Below, piece after piece: positions 56,325 through 64,000 of a DNA stretch of 64,000 nucleotides. The position numbers and the translations under genes are program-made. Position 1 is the first letter of the stretch. Each line of letters starts with the position of its first letter. The DNA is taken from positions 992,001-1,056,000 of the forward strand of contig NZ_CP008896.1 in the NCBI RefSeq assembly GCF_000730425.1, in the 5' to 3' direction. The notes below the pieces were generated by a model. That model was not told where the DNA came from and ran no database searches. It saw only the letters and a program-made list of their open reading frames with translations. Origin of the DNA: Pseudomonas fluorescens. GTDB lineage: Bacteria; Pseudomonadota; Gammaproteobacteria; Pseudomonadales; Pseudomonadaceae.

Positions 56325-57002
56325 TCACTTTTGCCGCACGATTTGATAACGACGGCCCAGGTACCAGATCGGCGCGCTGACCATATGCACCAGCCGGGTA
56401 AACGGGAACAACACAAACAGGGTCAGGCCCAGCGCCACGTGCAACTTGTAGATCAGGCTCACCGGAGCAATCGCCGCAGCGGCTTGCGTCGGTCGCAGCA
56501 ACACCACGTTCTGCGCCCAGTCTGCAAGCATCACCATCACCGAACCGTCCATATGCCCGGTCGATGCGACGATAGTCAGCAAGCCCAGTACCAACTGCGC
56601 CAGCAACACCAGCAGGATCAGGATGTCCGACGGGCTCGACGTGGCCCGTACCCGTGGGTCGGTGAGGCGGCGCTTGACCAGCATCAGCAGGCCCACCAGG
56701 CACAACAGGCCGAAGAACCCACCGGAGACCATCGCCAGCAGTTGCTTGTGCTCGGTGCTGATCACAAGGTGATAGACCGACGCCGGGGTCAGCAGGCCGA
56801 CAAAATGCCCGGCCAGCACGAACAGCACGCCGATATGGAAAAAGTTGCTTGCCACGCGCATGCCACGGTTGTTGAGCATCTGGCTGGAGCCGGCCTTCCA
56901 GGTGTACTGGGACAGGTCAAACCGCGCCCAGCTCCCCAACAGGCAAATAGCCAGGGCGACATACGGATACACGCCAAACACCAGCAAATTCCACTTAGAC
57001 AT
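56325..57002 (-). CDS. narI: Respiratory nitrate reductase gamma subunit (cytochrome b) NarI
   Basis: 225 residues from the ATG at 57002, preceded by AAGGAGG. About five transmembrane helices carry the haem-b histidines (NFFHIGVLFVLAGHFVGL near residues 54-71, and KLHVALGLTLFVLFPFTRLVH in part toward the end). It passes electrons from quinol to NarH. It overlaps narJ by eight bases. Confidence 0.95.
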   Translation of the reverse strand: MSKWNLLVFGVYPYVALAICLLGSWARFDLSQYTWKAGSSQMLNNRGMRVASNFFHIGVLFVLAGHFVGLLTPASVYHLVISTEHKQLLAMVSGGFFGLLCLVGLLMLVKRRLTDPRVRATSSPSDILILLVLLAQLVLGLLTIVASTGHMDGSVMVMLADWAQNVVLLRPTQAAAAIAPVSLIYKLHVALGLTLFVLFPFTRLVHMVSAPIWYLGRRYQIVRQK

Positions 57003-57750
57003 TACCCACCTCCTTGGCTGGCGCAGCGGCCAGCCCTTCGTGCTGAAAATCCACCCAGTGCAAGGGCACCGCGCTTTCTTCGCGGGCCTTGCCCGGTGCG
57101 CTGGGCATGGCACTGCAACGGTCCTGCTGCTCGGCCTGCATAAAGTCCACGGCCTCCTCTTCCCAGACCTTGTCCAGGGCTTCGAGGGAGTCGTCCCGCA
57201 CTTCGGCGGCGACCTGGGCACGCAACTCGGCAATCGCCTGGTGCGGCTCGGCGCCGCTGATCTGCAACAGCGCACGCAAGCAACTGGCGTAGGCGCTTTC
57301 ACGCTCGTCCAGGCGCGCCGCCAACAGGGCCAGCAGGTGCGCCACATCCGCCAGGCCCTCGCGGGCCTCGATGTCTTCGCGGGTGGACAGAAACTCCAGG
57401 TACAGCGGGATGTAATCCGGCAACTCCTTGACGCCGATGGCGAACCCCGCCGCCTGGTACTGGGCCATCATGTCGACCATGGCCTGGCCGCGATCCCGCG
57501 ACTCGCCATGCACGTGTTCAAACAACAGCAGCGACAGCGATCGACCGCGGCCAAACAGCGCGCCGTAATGCTCCTGGCCATCCATCAGGTCATTGCTGCA
57601 GATAAGCTCCAGTAACTCGAACAACGCGCCACGCTGCCTGGGGCTGATTTCCCGCGACTCGATAATCGCCTGCTCCAATTCGTCGCGGCCGTTCACCAGG
57701 GATTCGGTGGGATAGTCCAGCAGCAACGAGATCACTTTAAGAATGCGCAT
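56995..57750 (-). CDS. narJ: Nitrate reductase molybdenum cofactor assembly chaperone NarJ
   Basis: 251 residues of the NarJ/DmsD-like (TorD) all-helical family. LVNGRDELEQAI, the LYLEFLSTRE stretch (near 125-135) and LLALLAARL are typical. It binds apo-NarG and oversees insertion of Mo-bisMGD before membrane attachment; it is not part of the mature enzyme. It starts 3 bases after narH and overlaps narI. Confidence 0.93.
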   Translation of the reverse strand: MRILKVISLLLDYPTESLVNGRDELEQAIIESREISPRQRGALFELLELICSNDLMDGQEHYGALFGRGRSLSLLLFEHVHGESRDRGQAMVDMMAQYQAAGFAIGVKELPDYIPLYLEFLSTREDIEAREGLADVAHLLALLAARLDERESAYASCLRALLQISGAEPHQAIAELRAQVAAEVRDDSLEALDKVWEEEAVDFMQAEQQDRCSAMPSAPGKAREESAVPLHWVDFQHEGLAAAPAKEVGNV

Positions 57751-57753
57751 GGC

Positions 57754-59292
57754 TCAGTCCTCCCAGATCTGTACGGTTTTCAGCACGTCGCGGCGGTTGG
57801 CCTTTTTCGCCCCGAACATATTGGTGTCAGAACTGCCACTGCAGCCGCTGCCGAAGCTGAAACCACAGCCGGAGCGCTCGGCGAACGCATCGCTCATCGC
57901 ATCTTCACGGTGGGCGCTGGGCACCACGAACCGGTCTTCGTAGTTGGCAATCGCCAGGTAGCGGTACATTTCTTCAACCTGGGTTACGCTCAGGTCCACG
58001 TCGGCCAGCACTTGCAGGTCTTCGATACCGTCCACTTGCTGCGAGCGTTTGAAGGCGCGCATGGCCAACAGGCGTTTAAGGGCGCGCTTGACCGGTTTTT
58101 CATCACCGGCAGTCAACATATTGGCCAGGTAACGCAATGGAATACGCAGGCTGTCGACATCCGGGATCACCCCGTTCATGCCCACGGTGCCCGCAGCGGC
58201 GGCGTTCTGGATCGGCGAGAGGGGCGGCACGTACCAGACCATCGGCAAGGTGCGGTACTCCGGGTGCAGTGGCAGTGCGAGTTTCCAGTCGACGGCCATT
58301 TTGTACACCGGCGAACGCTGGGCCGAATCGATCACCGACTGCGGTACACCGTCGGCCAGGGCCTGGCGGATCACCGCCGGGTCATTCGGGTCGAGGAAGA
58401 TGTCCAACTGCTGCTCGTACAGGTCGTGTTCATTGGCCGTGCCGGCCACTTCGCTGATACGGTCGGCGTCATACAGCAGCACGCCGAGATAGCGGATCCG
58501 GCCTACGCAGGTTTCCGCGCAGACGGTCGGCATGCCGGCCTCGATCCGTGGGTAGCAGAAGATGCACTTCTCGGACTTGCCGCTTTTCCAGTTGAAGTAG
58601 ATTTTCTTGTACGGGCAGCCGCTGATGCACATGCGCCAGCCGCGGCATTTTTCCTGGTCGATCAGGACGATGCCGTCCTCTTCACGCTTGTAGATCGCAC
58701 CGCTGGGGCACGATGCCGCGCACGCCGGGTTCAGGCAGTGCTCGCACAGGCGCGGCAGGTACATCATGAAGGTGTTTTCGTACTCGCCATAAATGTCGGC
58801 CTGGATCTGGTCGAAGTTCTTGTCCTTGCGGCGCTTGGCGAACTCGGTGCCGAGGATTTCCTCCCAGTTGGGGCCCCACTCGATCTTTTCCATGCGCTTG
58901 CCGGACACCACCGAACGCGGGCGTGCAGTGGGCTGGTGCTCGCCCAGGGGCGCGGTGTGCAGGTGCTGGTAGTCGAAGTCGAACGGCTCGTAGTAGTCAT
59001 CCAGGCTCGGCAGATCGGGGTTGGCGAAGATGTTCGCCAACACGCGGAACTTGCCGCCGATGCGTGGGTTGATCGAGCCATTGGCATTGCGGATCCAGCC
59101 GCCCTTCCACTTGTCCTGGTTTTCCCACTCCTTGGGGTAGCCGATGCCAGGCTTGGATTCCACGTTATTGAACCAGGCGTATTCCATGCCTTCACGGCTG
59201 GTCCACACGTTTTTGCAGGTGATGGAACAGGTGTGGCAGCCGATGCACTTGTCCAGGTTCAGGACCATGCCGATTTGTGAGCGAATTTTCAT
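57754..59292 (-). CDS. narH: Respiratory nitrate reductase beta subunit NarH
   Basis: 512 residues from the ATG at 59292, placed 1 base after narG. Four clusters of ferredoxin-type cysteines are visible: CIGCHTCSITCK near the N-terminus, CEHCLNPACAASCPSGA, CRGWRMCISGCPYKK (the Trp-containing [3Fe-4S] motif) and CIFCYPRIEAGMPTVC. It relays electrons from NarI to NarG. The C-terminal tail has a Cys/Gly-rich stretch, SGCGFSFGSGCSGSSD. Confidence 0.96.
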   Translation of the reverse strand: MKIRSQIGMVLNLDKCIGCHTCSITCKNVWTSREGMEYAWFNNVESKPGIGYPKEWENQDKWKGGWIRNANGSINPRIGGKFRVLANIFANPDLPSLDDYYEPFDFDYQHLHTAPLGEHQPTARPRSVVSGKRMEKIEWGPNWEEILGTEFAKRRKDKNFDQIQADIYGEYENTFMMYLPRLCEHCLNPACAASCPSGAIYKREEDGIVLIDQEKCRGWRMCISGCPYKKIYFNWKSGKSEKCIFCYPRIEAGMPTVCAETCVGRIRYLGVLLYDADRISEVAGTANEHDLYEQQLDIFLDPNDPAVIRQALADGVPQSVIDSAQRSPVYKMAVDWKLALPLHPEYRTLPMVWYVPPLSPIQNAAAAGTVGMNGVIPDVDSLRIPLRYLANMLTAGDEKPVKRALKRLLAMRAFKRSQQVDGIEDLQVLADVDLSVTQVEEMYRYLAIANYEDRFVVPSAHREDAMSDAFAERSGCGFSFGSGCSGSSDTNMFGAKKANRRDVLKTVQIWED

Positions 59293-59293
59293 C

Positions 59294-62200
59294 TCAGTTC
59301 TCCTCGATATCGGTCGGCAGTGGACGCGGCAGATCATCACCGCTGGAACCCTCGAGCCAATCGACCTTGGCCATCTTGCGCACCACTACGAACTCATCGC
59401 GGTTGCAGCCGACCGTCCCGTAGTAGTTGAAACCGTAGGCCTGCTGGGCATAGCCGCCGATCATATGGGTCGGCTTGAGCACCACGCGGGTCACCGAGTT
59501 GTGGTGGCCGCCACGGGTCTTGGTGGTCTCGGAACCCGGCACGTTCACGATGCGTTCCTGGGCGTGGTACATCATCACCATGCCTTCCTTGACCCGTTGG
59601 CTAACCACCGCACGGGCCGTCAGGGCACCGTTGACGTTGAAGCATTCGATCCAGTCGTTGTCCTCGATCCCGGCGCGCTTGGCGTCGATTTCCGAGAGCC
59701 ACACAATCGGGCCGCCTCGGCTTAAGGTGAGCATCAGCAGGTTGTCGCTGTAGGTGCTGTGAATCCCCCACTTCTGGTGCGGGGTGATCCAGTTCAGGAC
59801 GATTTCGGTCTCGCCGTTGCTGCGTTTGTCCTTCACGCCTTCGATGGTGCGGGTGTTGACCGGAGGCCGGTAGCTCATCAACTGCTCGCCGAACGCCTGC
59901 ATCCACGGATGGTCCTGGTAGAACTGCTGGCGGCCGGTGATGGTGCGCCATGGGATGTTTTCATGGACGTTGGTGTAGCCGGCGTTGTAGCTCACGTGCT
60001 CGTCTTCGAGGCCCGACCAGGTGGGGCTGGAGATAATCTTGCGCGGCTGTGCCTGGATATCGCGGAAGCGGATCGCTTCGTGGGCCTTGGAAATCGCCAG
60101 GTGACTGTGGTCGATACCGGTGAACTCCGACAGCGCGGCCCAGGCTTTCAAGGCGACCTTGCCGTTGGTTTCCGGGGCCAGGGACAGGATCACCTCGGCG
60201 GCGTCGATAGCTGTGTCGATCTTTGGCCGGCCATGGCTGATACCCGCATCACCTTCATGGTGGTTGAGTTCACCGAGGAACTCGACCTCTTCATCGGTGT
60301 TCCAGTTGATGCCCTTGCCGCCGTTGCCGAGTTTTTCCAGCAGCGGGCCGAGGGACGAGAACTTTTTGTAGATGTTCGGGTAGTCCCGTTCCACCACCGC
60401 CATGTTTGGCGCGTTCTTGCCCGGCACCGGCGCCACGCCGGCGCTTTTCCAGTCGGTGCCGCCAAACGGCTGGGCCAGTTCGCCGACGCTGTCATGCATC
60501 AACGGTACGGTGACCAGGTCTTGCTCCACGCCCAGGTGGCCGACCGACATGGCCGAGAATGCCTTGGCGATGCCTTTGTAGATTTCCCAGTCCGAACGCG
60601 ACTCCCACGCCGGATCAATCGCCGCCGACAGCGGGTGAATGAAGGGGTGCATGTCCGAGGTGTTCATGTCGTCTTTTTCGTACCAGGTGGCGGTCGGCAA
60701 GACGATGTCGGAATACACGCAGGTCGAGGACATACGAAAGTCCAGGGTGGTCACCAGGTCGAGCTTGCCGATGGCGCCGTCTTCGACCCATTCGGCCTCG
60801 GTCGGCTTGCATTCGGTGCTGTGGCCGATGTCTTCGTTCATCACTCCGTTCTTGGTACCGAGCAGGTACTTGAGCATGTACTCATGGCCCTTGCCCGATG
60901 AGCCGAGCAGGTTGGAGCGCCAGATAAACAGGTTGCGCGGGAAGTTCACCGGGCTGTCCGGCTGCTCACAGGCAAAGCGCAAAGTGCCGTCCTGCCAGGA
61001 CTTGACCACGTAGTCTTGCGGGGCCATGCCGGCAGCCGCCGCGTCGCGGCAGATATGCAACGGGTTGGTATTGAGCTGGGGCGCACTGGGCAACCAGCCG
61101 GCGCGTTCGGCGCGGATGTTGTAGTCCAGCGCGTGTTCGGGGAACTGCGACTTGTCGGCCAGCGGCGAGAGGATGTCGTGCATGCTCATCTTCTCGTGGC
61201 GCCATTGCGAGCTGTGGCCGTAGAAGAAGCTGGTGCCGTTCATCTGCCGCGGTGGGCGGTTCCAGTCCAGGCCGAACGCCAGGGGTAGCCAGCCGCATTG
61301 CGGGCGCAGTTTTTCCTGGCCCACGTAGTGCGCCCAACCGCCGCCGGTCTGGCCGACGCAACCGCAAAGCATGAGCATATTGATCAGCCCGCGGTAGTTC
61401 ATATCCATGTGGTACCAGTGGTTCATCGCCGCACCGACGATGATCATCGAACGGCCACGGGTCTTGTCGGCGTTGTCGGCAAACTCGCGGGCAATCTGGA
61501 TCGCCTTCTCGCGGCTGACCCCGGTGATCGCCTCCTGCCAGGCCGGCGTACCCGGTACGCTGGCATCGTTGTAGTCCTTGGCCACGTTGCTGCCGCCCAG
61601 GCCACGGTCGATCGCCAGGTTGGCCGCGGACAGGTCAAACACCGTCGCCACTTTGGCCACCGTGCCATCGGCCAGGGTCACGCTGTGCACCGGCACCCGC
61701 CGGAACTGCACGGCATCCCCGGCCACGTGCTGGAAGTAATCGTGGGCTTCGCCGGCAAAGTACGGGAACGCCACTTCGGCAACGCCATCGCCGATCAGGC
61801 TCAGCTTCAGGTCGATCTCGCGGCCTTCACCGCCTTCTTTGGCCAGGATGTTCCACTTGCCCTTCTCACCCCAGCGGTAGCCGATGGCGCCTTGTGGCGA
61901 CACCAGTTCGCCGCTCTCGTCGAGGGCGATGGTTTTCCATTGCGGGTTGTTGTCCTGGCCCAGGTTGTCGACCAGGTCCGAAGCGCGCAGGAAACGGTCT
62001 GGCTGGAATCCGGCGCCGGGGGCAAAACCGGTCATGGGCTTGAGCATCACCAGCACCGGCAAGTCGGTGTAGCGCTTGGCGTATTCAGTGAAGTACGCGC
62101 TGGGCTTGTCCAAGTGAAATTCTTTGAAGATCACATGGTTGAAGGCCTGGGCCAACGCCGCGTCGGTGCCCTGCTTGGGGTTGAGCCACAGGTCGGTGAG

Positions 62201-63067
62201 CTTGGCCACTTCCGAATAGTCGGGAGTGATGGCCACGGTCTTGGTGCCCTTGTAGCGCACCTCGGTAAAGAAGTGCGCGTCCGGGGTGCGGGTCTGCGGG
62301 ACGTTGGAGCCCCAGGCAATGATGTAATTGGAGTTGTACCAGTCGGCCGACTCCGGCACATCGGTCTGCTCGCCCCAGACCATCGGCGAGGCCGGCGGCA
62401 GGTCGCAGTACCAGTCATAGAAGCTCAGGCACACACCACCGATCAGCGACAGGTAACGGGAACCTGCGGCATAACTGACCATGGACATGGCCGGGATCGG
62501 CGAGAAGCCGACGATGCGGTCCGGGCCATATTGCTTGATGGTGTAGACGTTGGACGCGGCGATGATTTCGTTGACTTCATCCCAGTTGGAACGGATGAAA
62601 CCGCCCATGCCGCGTTTGCTTTTGTACGAATCAGCCTTGGCCTTGTCTTCCACGATGCTGGCCCAGGCCTCCACCGGCGACAGGGTCAGGCGCGCTTCGC
62701 GCCACAGCTTGAGCAGTGGCTTGCGGATCTTCGGGTACTTCAGGCGGTTGGCGCTGTAGATGTACCAGCTGTAGCTGGCGCCCCGCGGGCAGCCGCGCGG
62801 CTCGTGGTTGGGCAGGTCGTTGCGGGTGCGCGGGTAGTCGGTCTGCTGGGTTTCCCAGGTGATCAGGCCGTTCTTCACGTAGATCTTCCACGAGCACGAG
62901 CCGGTGCAGTTCACCCCGTGGGTGGAGCGCACGATCTTGTCGTACTGCCAGCGCGAACGGTAGACGTTCTCCCAATCGCGGGACTCCTTGCGGGTCTCGC
63001 CGTGACCTTCGGAAAATTCATCTTGCTTGCGATTGAAGAACCGCAGTTGATCGAGTAAATGGCTCAT
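59294..63067 (-). CDS. narG: Respiratory nitrate reductase alpha subunit NarG
   Basis: 1,257 residues from the ATG at 63067 (GAGGA 7 bases upstream). It has H50-x3-C54-x3-C58 (HGVNCTGSC) for the FS0 cluster with the later Cys in RGCPRG, and the Mo-ligating Asp is likely in ESADWYNSNYIIAWG. A long C-terminal molybdopterin-binding region ends TVGCNRDEFVVV. NarG reduces nitrate to nitrite on the cytoplasmic face. It lies in a narK-GHJI operon; the 5' control region lies outside the window. No twin-arginine signal is seen, as expected. Confidence 0.97.
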   Translation of the reverse strand: MSHLLDQLRFFNRKQDEFSEGHGETRKESRDWENVYRSRWQYDKIVRSTHGVNCTGSCSWKIYVKNGLITWETQQTDYPRTRNDLPNHEPRGCPRGASYSWYIYSANRLKYPKIRKPLLKLWREARLTLSPVEAWASIVEDKAKADSYKSKRGMGGFIRSNWDEVNEIIAASNVYTIKQYGPDRIVGFSPIPAMSMVSYAAGSRYLSLIGGVCLSFYDWYCDLPPASPMVWGEQTDVPESADWYNSNYIIAWGSNVPQTRTPDAHFFTEVRYKGTKTVAITPDYSEVAKLTDLWLNPKQGTDAALAQAFNHVIFKEFHLDKPSAYFTEYAKRYTDLPVLVMLKPMTGFAPGAGFQPDRFLRASDLVDNLGQDNNPQWKTIALDESGELVSPQGAIGYRWGEKGKWNILAKEGGEGREIDLKLSLIGDGVAEVAFPYFAGEAHDYFQHVAGDAVQFRRVPVHSVTLADGTVAKVATVFDLSAANLAIDRGLGGSNVAKDYNDASVPGTPAWQEAITGVSREKAIQIAREFADNADKTRGRSMIIVGAAMNHWYHMDMNYRGLINMLMLCGCVGQTGGGWAHYVGQEKLRPQCGWLPLAFGLDWNRPPRQMNGTSFFYGHSSQWRHEKMSMHDILSPLADKSQFPEHALDYNIRAERAGWLPSAPQLNTNPLHICRDAAAAGMAPQDYVVKSWQDGTLRFACEQPDSPVNFPRNLFIWRSNLLGSSGKGHEYMLKYLLGTKNGVMNEDIGHSTECKPTEAEWVEDGAIGKLDLVTTLDFRMSSTCVYSDIVLPTATWYEKDDMNTSDMHPFIHPLSAAIDPAWESRSDWEIYKGIAKAFSAMSVGHLGVEQDLVTVPLMHDSVGELAQPFGGTDWKSAGVAPVPGKNAPNMAVVERDYPNIYKKFSSLGPLLEKLGNGGKGINWNTDEEVEFLGELNHHEGDAGISHGRPKIDTAIDAAEVILSLAPETNGKVALKAWAALSEFTGIDHSHLAISKAHEAIRFRDIQAQPRKIISSPTWSGLEDEHVSYNAGYTNVHENIPWRTITGRQQFYQDHPWMQAFGEQLMSYRPPVNTRTIEGVKDKRSNGETEIVLNWITPHQKWGIHSTYSDNLLMLTLSRGGPIVWLSEIDAKRAGIEDNDWIECFNVNGALTARAVVSQRVKEGMVMMYHAQERIVNVPGSETTKTRGGHHNSVTRVVLKPTHMIGGYAQQAYGFNYYGTVGCNRDEFVVVRKMAKVDWLEGSSGDDLPRPLPTDIEEN

Positions 63068-63090
63068 GGTGCTTTCCTCAGAGGCTTGCT

Positions 63091-63109
63091 GCGGGGTTCT
63101 GCGCCCCGC
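63091..63109 (-). promoter_or_regulatory. Hairpin in the narK-narG intercistronic gap
   Basis: GCGGGG / CCCCGC arms with a 7-base loop in the 70-base gap between narK and narG. No T tract follows, so it is better read as an RNA-stability or partial-attenuation element than as a full terminator. Confidence 0.4.
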
Positions 63110-63137
63110 CCACGCAAGGTTTGAATTCGGGGTCGAC

Positions 63138-64000
63138 TCAGCAGGGGGTCTCGGCGCCTTTGCGCGCATACCACCACCAGGTCACGACGATGCAGCTCAG
63201 GTAGAAACCGACGAACATGTAGAAGGCCAGCGCCGGGCTGGCGGTGTAGGCCATGGACGAGCCAAAGGTCTTGGGAATGAAGAACGCACCGAAGGCGCCC
63301 ATGGCCGAGCTGAAGCCCAGTACGGCTGCCGATTCCTTGCTGGCATCCTTGAGGGCCTGCTCACGCACGGCGGCAGGTTGGCCGGCACTGGCTTTTTCGT
63401 GCTGGGTGCGGAAGATCACCGGGATCATGCGAAAGGTGGAGCCATTGCCGATGCCAGTGGTGATAAACAGCAGCATGAACAGGCCGAGGAAGCCGTAGAA
63501 GCTGCCGCCCTCGCCGTTCAATGGCAAAAAGTGCAGGACGCCAAACACCATCACGATCATCAGCACGAAGTTCCACAAGGTCACGCGCGCACCGCCCAGC
63601 TTGTCTGCCAGCCAACCGCCCAATGGGCGCACCAGGGCACCTACCAGCGGGCCGAGAAAGGCGAATTTCAAGGCGTTGACGTCAGGGAACGAGGTCTTGA
63701 TCAGCATCGGGAAGGCGGCCGAGAAGCCAATGAACGAACCGAAGGTGGCCAGGTACAACCAGCACATCAGCCAGTTGTGCTTGCGCTTGAAAATCACCGC
63801 CTGTTCGCTGAACGAAGCACGGGCGCTGGACAAATCGTTCATGCCGAACCAGGCAAACACGGTTACCGTGATGATGAACGGCACCCAGATGAACCCGGCG
63901 TTCTGCAGCCACAACTGGCTGCCGTCTTCCAGGGTCTGCGGCTGGCCACCGAGCAGGCCGAACACACCGAAGGTAATCACCAGCGGCACGCAGAACTGCA
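63138..64000 (-). CDS. narK2: Nitrate/nitrite transporter NarK-type (MFS), 5' end cut by the right edge
   Basis: At least 287 residues of the C-terminal part; the reading frame is open to the right edge (QFCVPLVITFGVFGLLGG). About seven hydrophobic helices are visible. The MFS nitrate signature is in LGPLVGALVRPLGGWLADKLGGAR, and SMGAFGAFFIPKTFGSS and GIGNGSTFRMIPVIF are typical of NarK. It imports nitrate and exports nitrite. It is next to narG; in pseudomonads a second narK often lies upstream. The copy number (narK1 or narK2) cannot be settled without the rest, so the symbol is from position. Confidence 0.88.
   Translation of the reverse strand, partial: QFCVPLVITFGVFGLLGGQPQTLEDGSQLWLQNAGFIWVPFIITVTVFAWFGMNDLSSARASFSEQAVIFKRKHNWLMCWLYLATFGSFIGFSAAFPMLIKTSFPDVNALKFAFLGPLVGALVRPLGGWLADKLGGARVTLWNFVLMIVMVFGVLHFLPLNGEGGSFYGFLGLFMLLFITTGIGNGSTFRMIPVIFRTQHEKASAGQPAAVREQALKDASKESAAVLGFSSAMGAFGAFFIPKTFGSSMAYTASPALAFYMFVGFYLSCIVVTWWWYARKGAETPC

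Noticed and set aside
61298..63058. A long open frame antisense to narG (about 586 codons)
   Set aside because: Shadow of narG; no domain or start signal supports it. The long frame opposite the chemoreceptor gene at 49490-51169 was rejected for the same reason.

Overview
The window reads as chromosome of a fluorescens-group Pseudomonas. It is GC-rich and densely packed. It carries the GTAGGAGC-type REP/REPIN repeats typical of that group, and many gene neighbourhoods match Pseudomonas order as I remember it: nfuA-cti-metH, cysI with a DUF934 gene, ldcA-dnaQ-rnhA-methyltransferase-gloB-mltD-nppA1A2BCD, and narK-GHJI-PPIase-moaA beside nrdD-nrdG. This assignment comes from recognising protein families and synteny; no search was run. 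No tRNA, rRNA, CRISPR array, prophage or insertion sequence was seen.

Layout. (1) 1-7.7 kb is a cobalt/cobalamin block. A chelatase ATPase (cut by the left edge), cobN and cobW run leftward; cbtB, cbtA, cobE and cobM run rightward. Each arm starts with its own cobalamin riboswitch, placed back to back. (2) 7.9-14.8 kb holds nfuA, the heme-type fatty acid cis/trans isomerase cti, and B12-dependent methionine synthase metH. (3) 14.9-23.6 kb is the most accessory part: a 2,347-residue leucine-rich-repeat protein with a NEL-type E3 ubiquitin ligase C-terminus, a DUF2970 gene, an orphan periplasmic binding protein and a 37-residue membrane peptide. (4) 23.9-28.8 kb has sulfite reductase cysI with its DUF934 partner, an FMN reductase, a small unknown, a LysR regulator and a GNAT enzyme. 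(5) 28.8-37.1 kb has ldcA, dnaQ, a DUF2388 protein, a lipoprotein resembling glycerophosphodiesterase but with a degraded active site, rnhA, a methyltransferase, gloB and mltD. (6) 37.3-44.7 kb is the five-gene npp/yej peptide ABC importer. (7) 44.8-51.2 kb holds an AraC regulator, a LysE exporter, nudK, a GGDEF protein, a lipoprotein hydrolase and a chemoreceptor. (8) 51.3-64 kb is an anaerobic block: nrdG, a detached glycyl-radical segment of NrdD, nrdD behind Anr and NrdR sites, and moaA-PPIase-narIJHG-narK (cut by the right edge).

How it fits together. The cob genes make and feed cobalamin, which MetH uses. The nar operon gives nitrate respiration, with moaA supplying molybdenum cofactor precursor, and nrdD/nrdG supply deoxynucleotides without oxygen. 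The two observations most worth following are the class III ribonucleotide reductase, whose radical-bearing C-terminus is a separate 51-codon gene lying beyond a REPIN, and the giant LRR-NEL protein next to metH.
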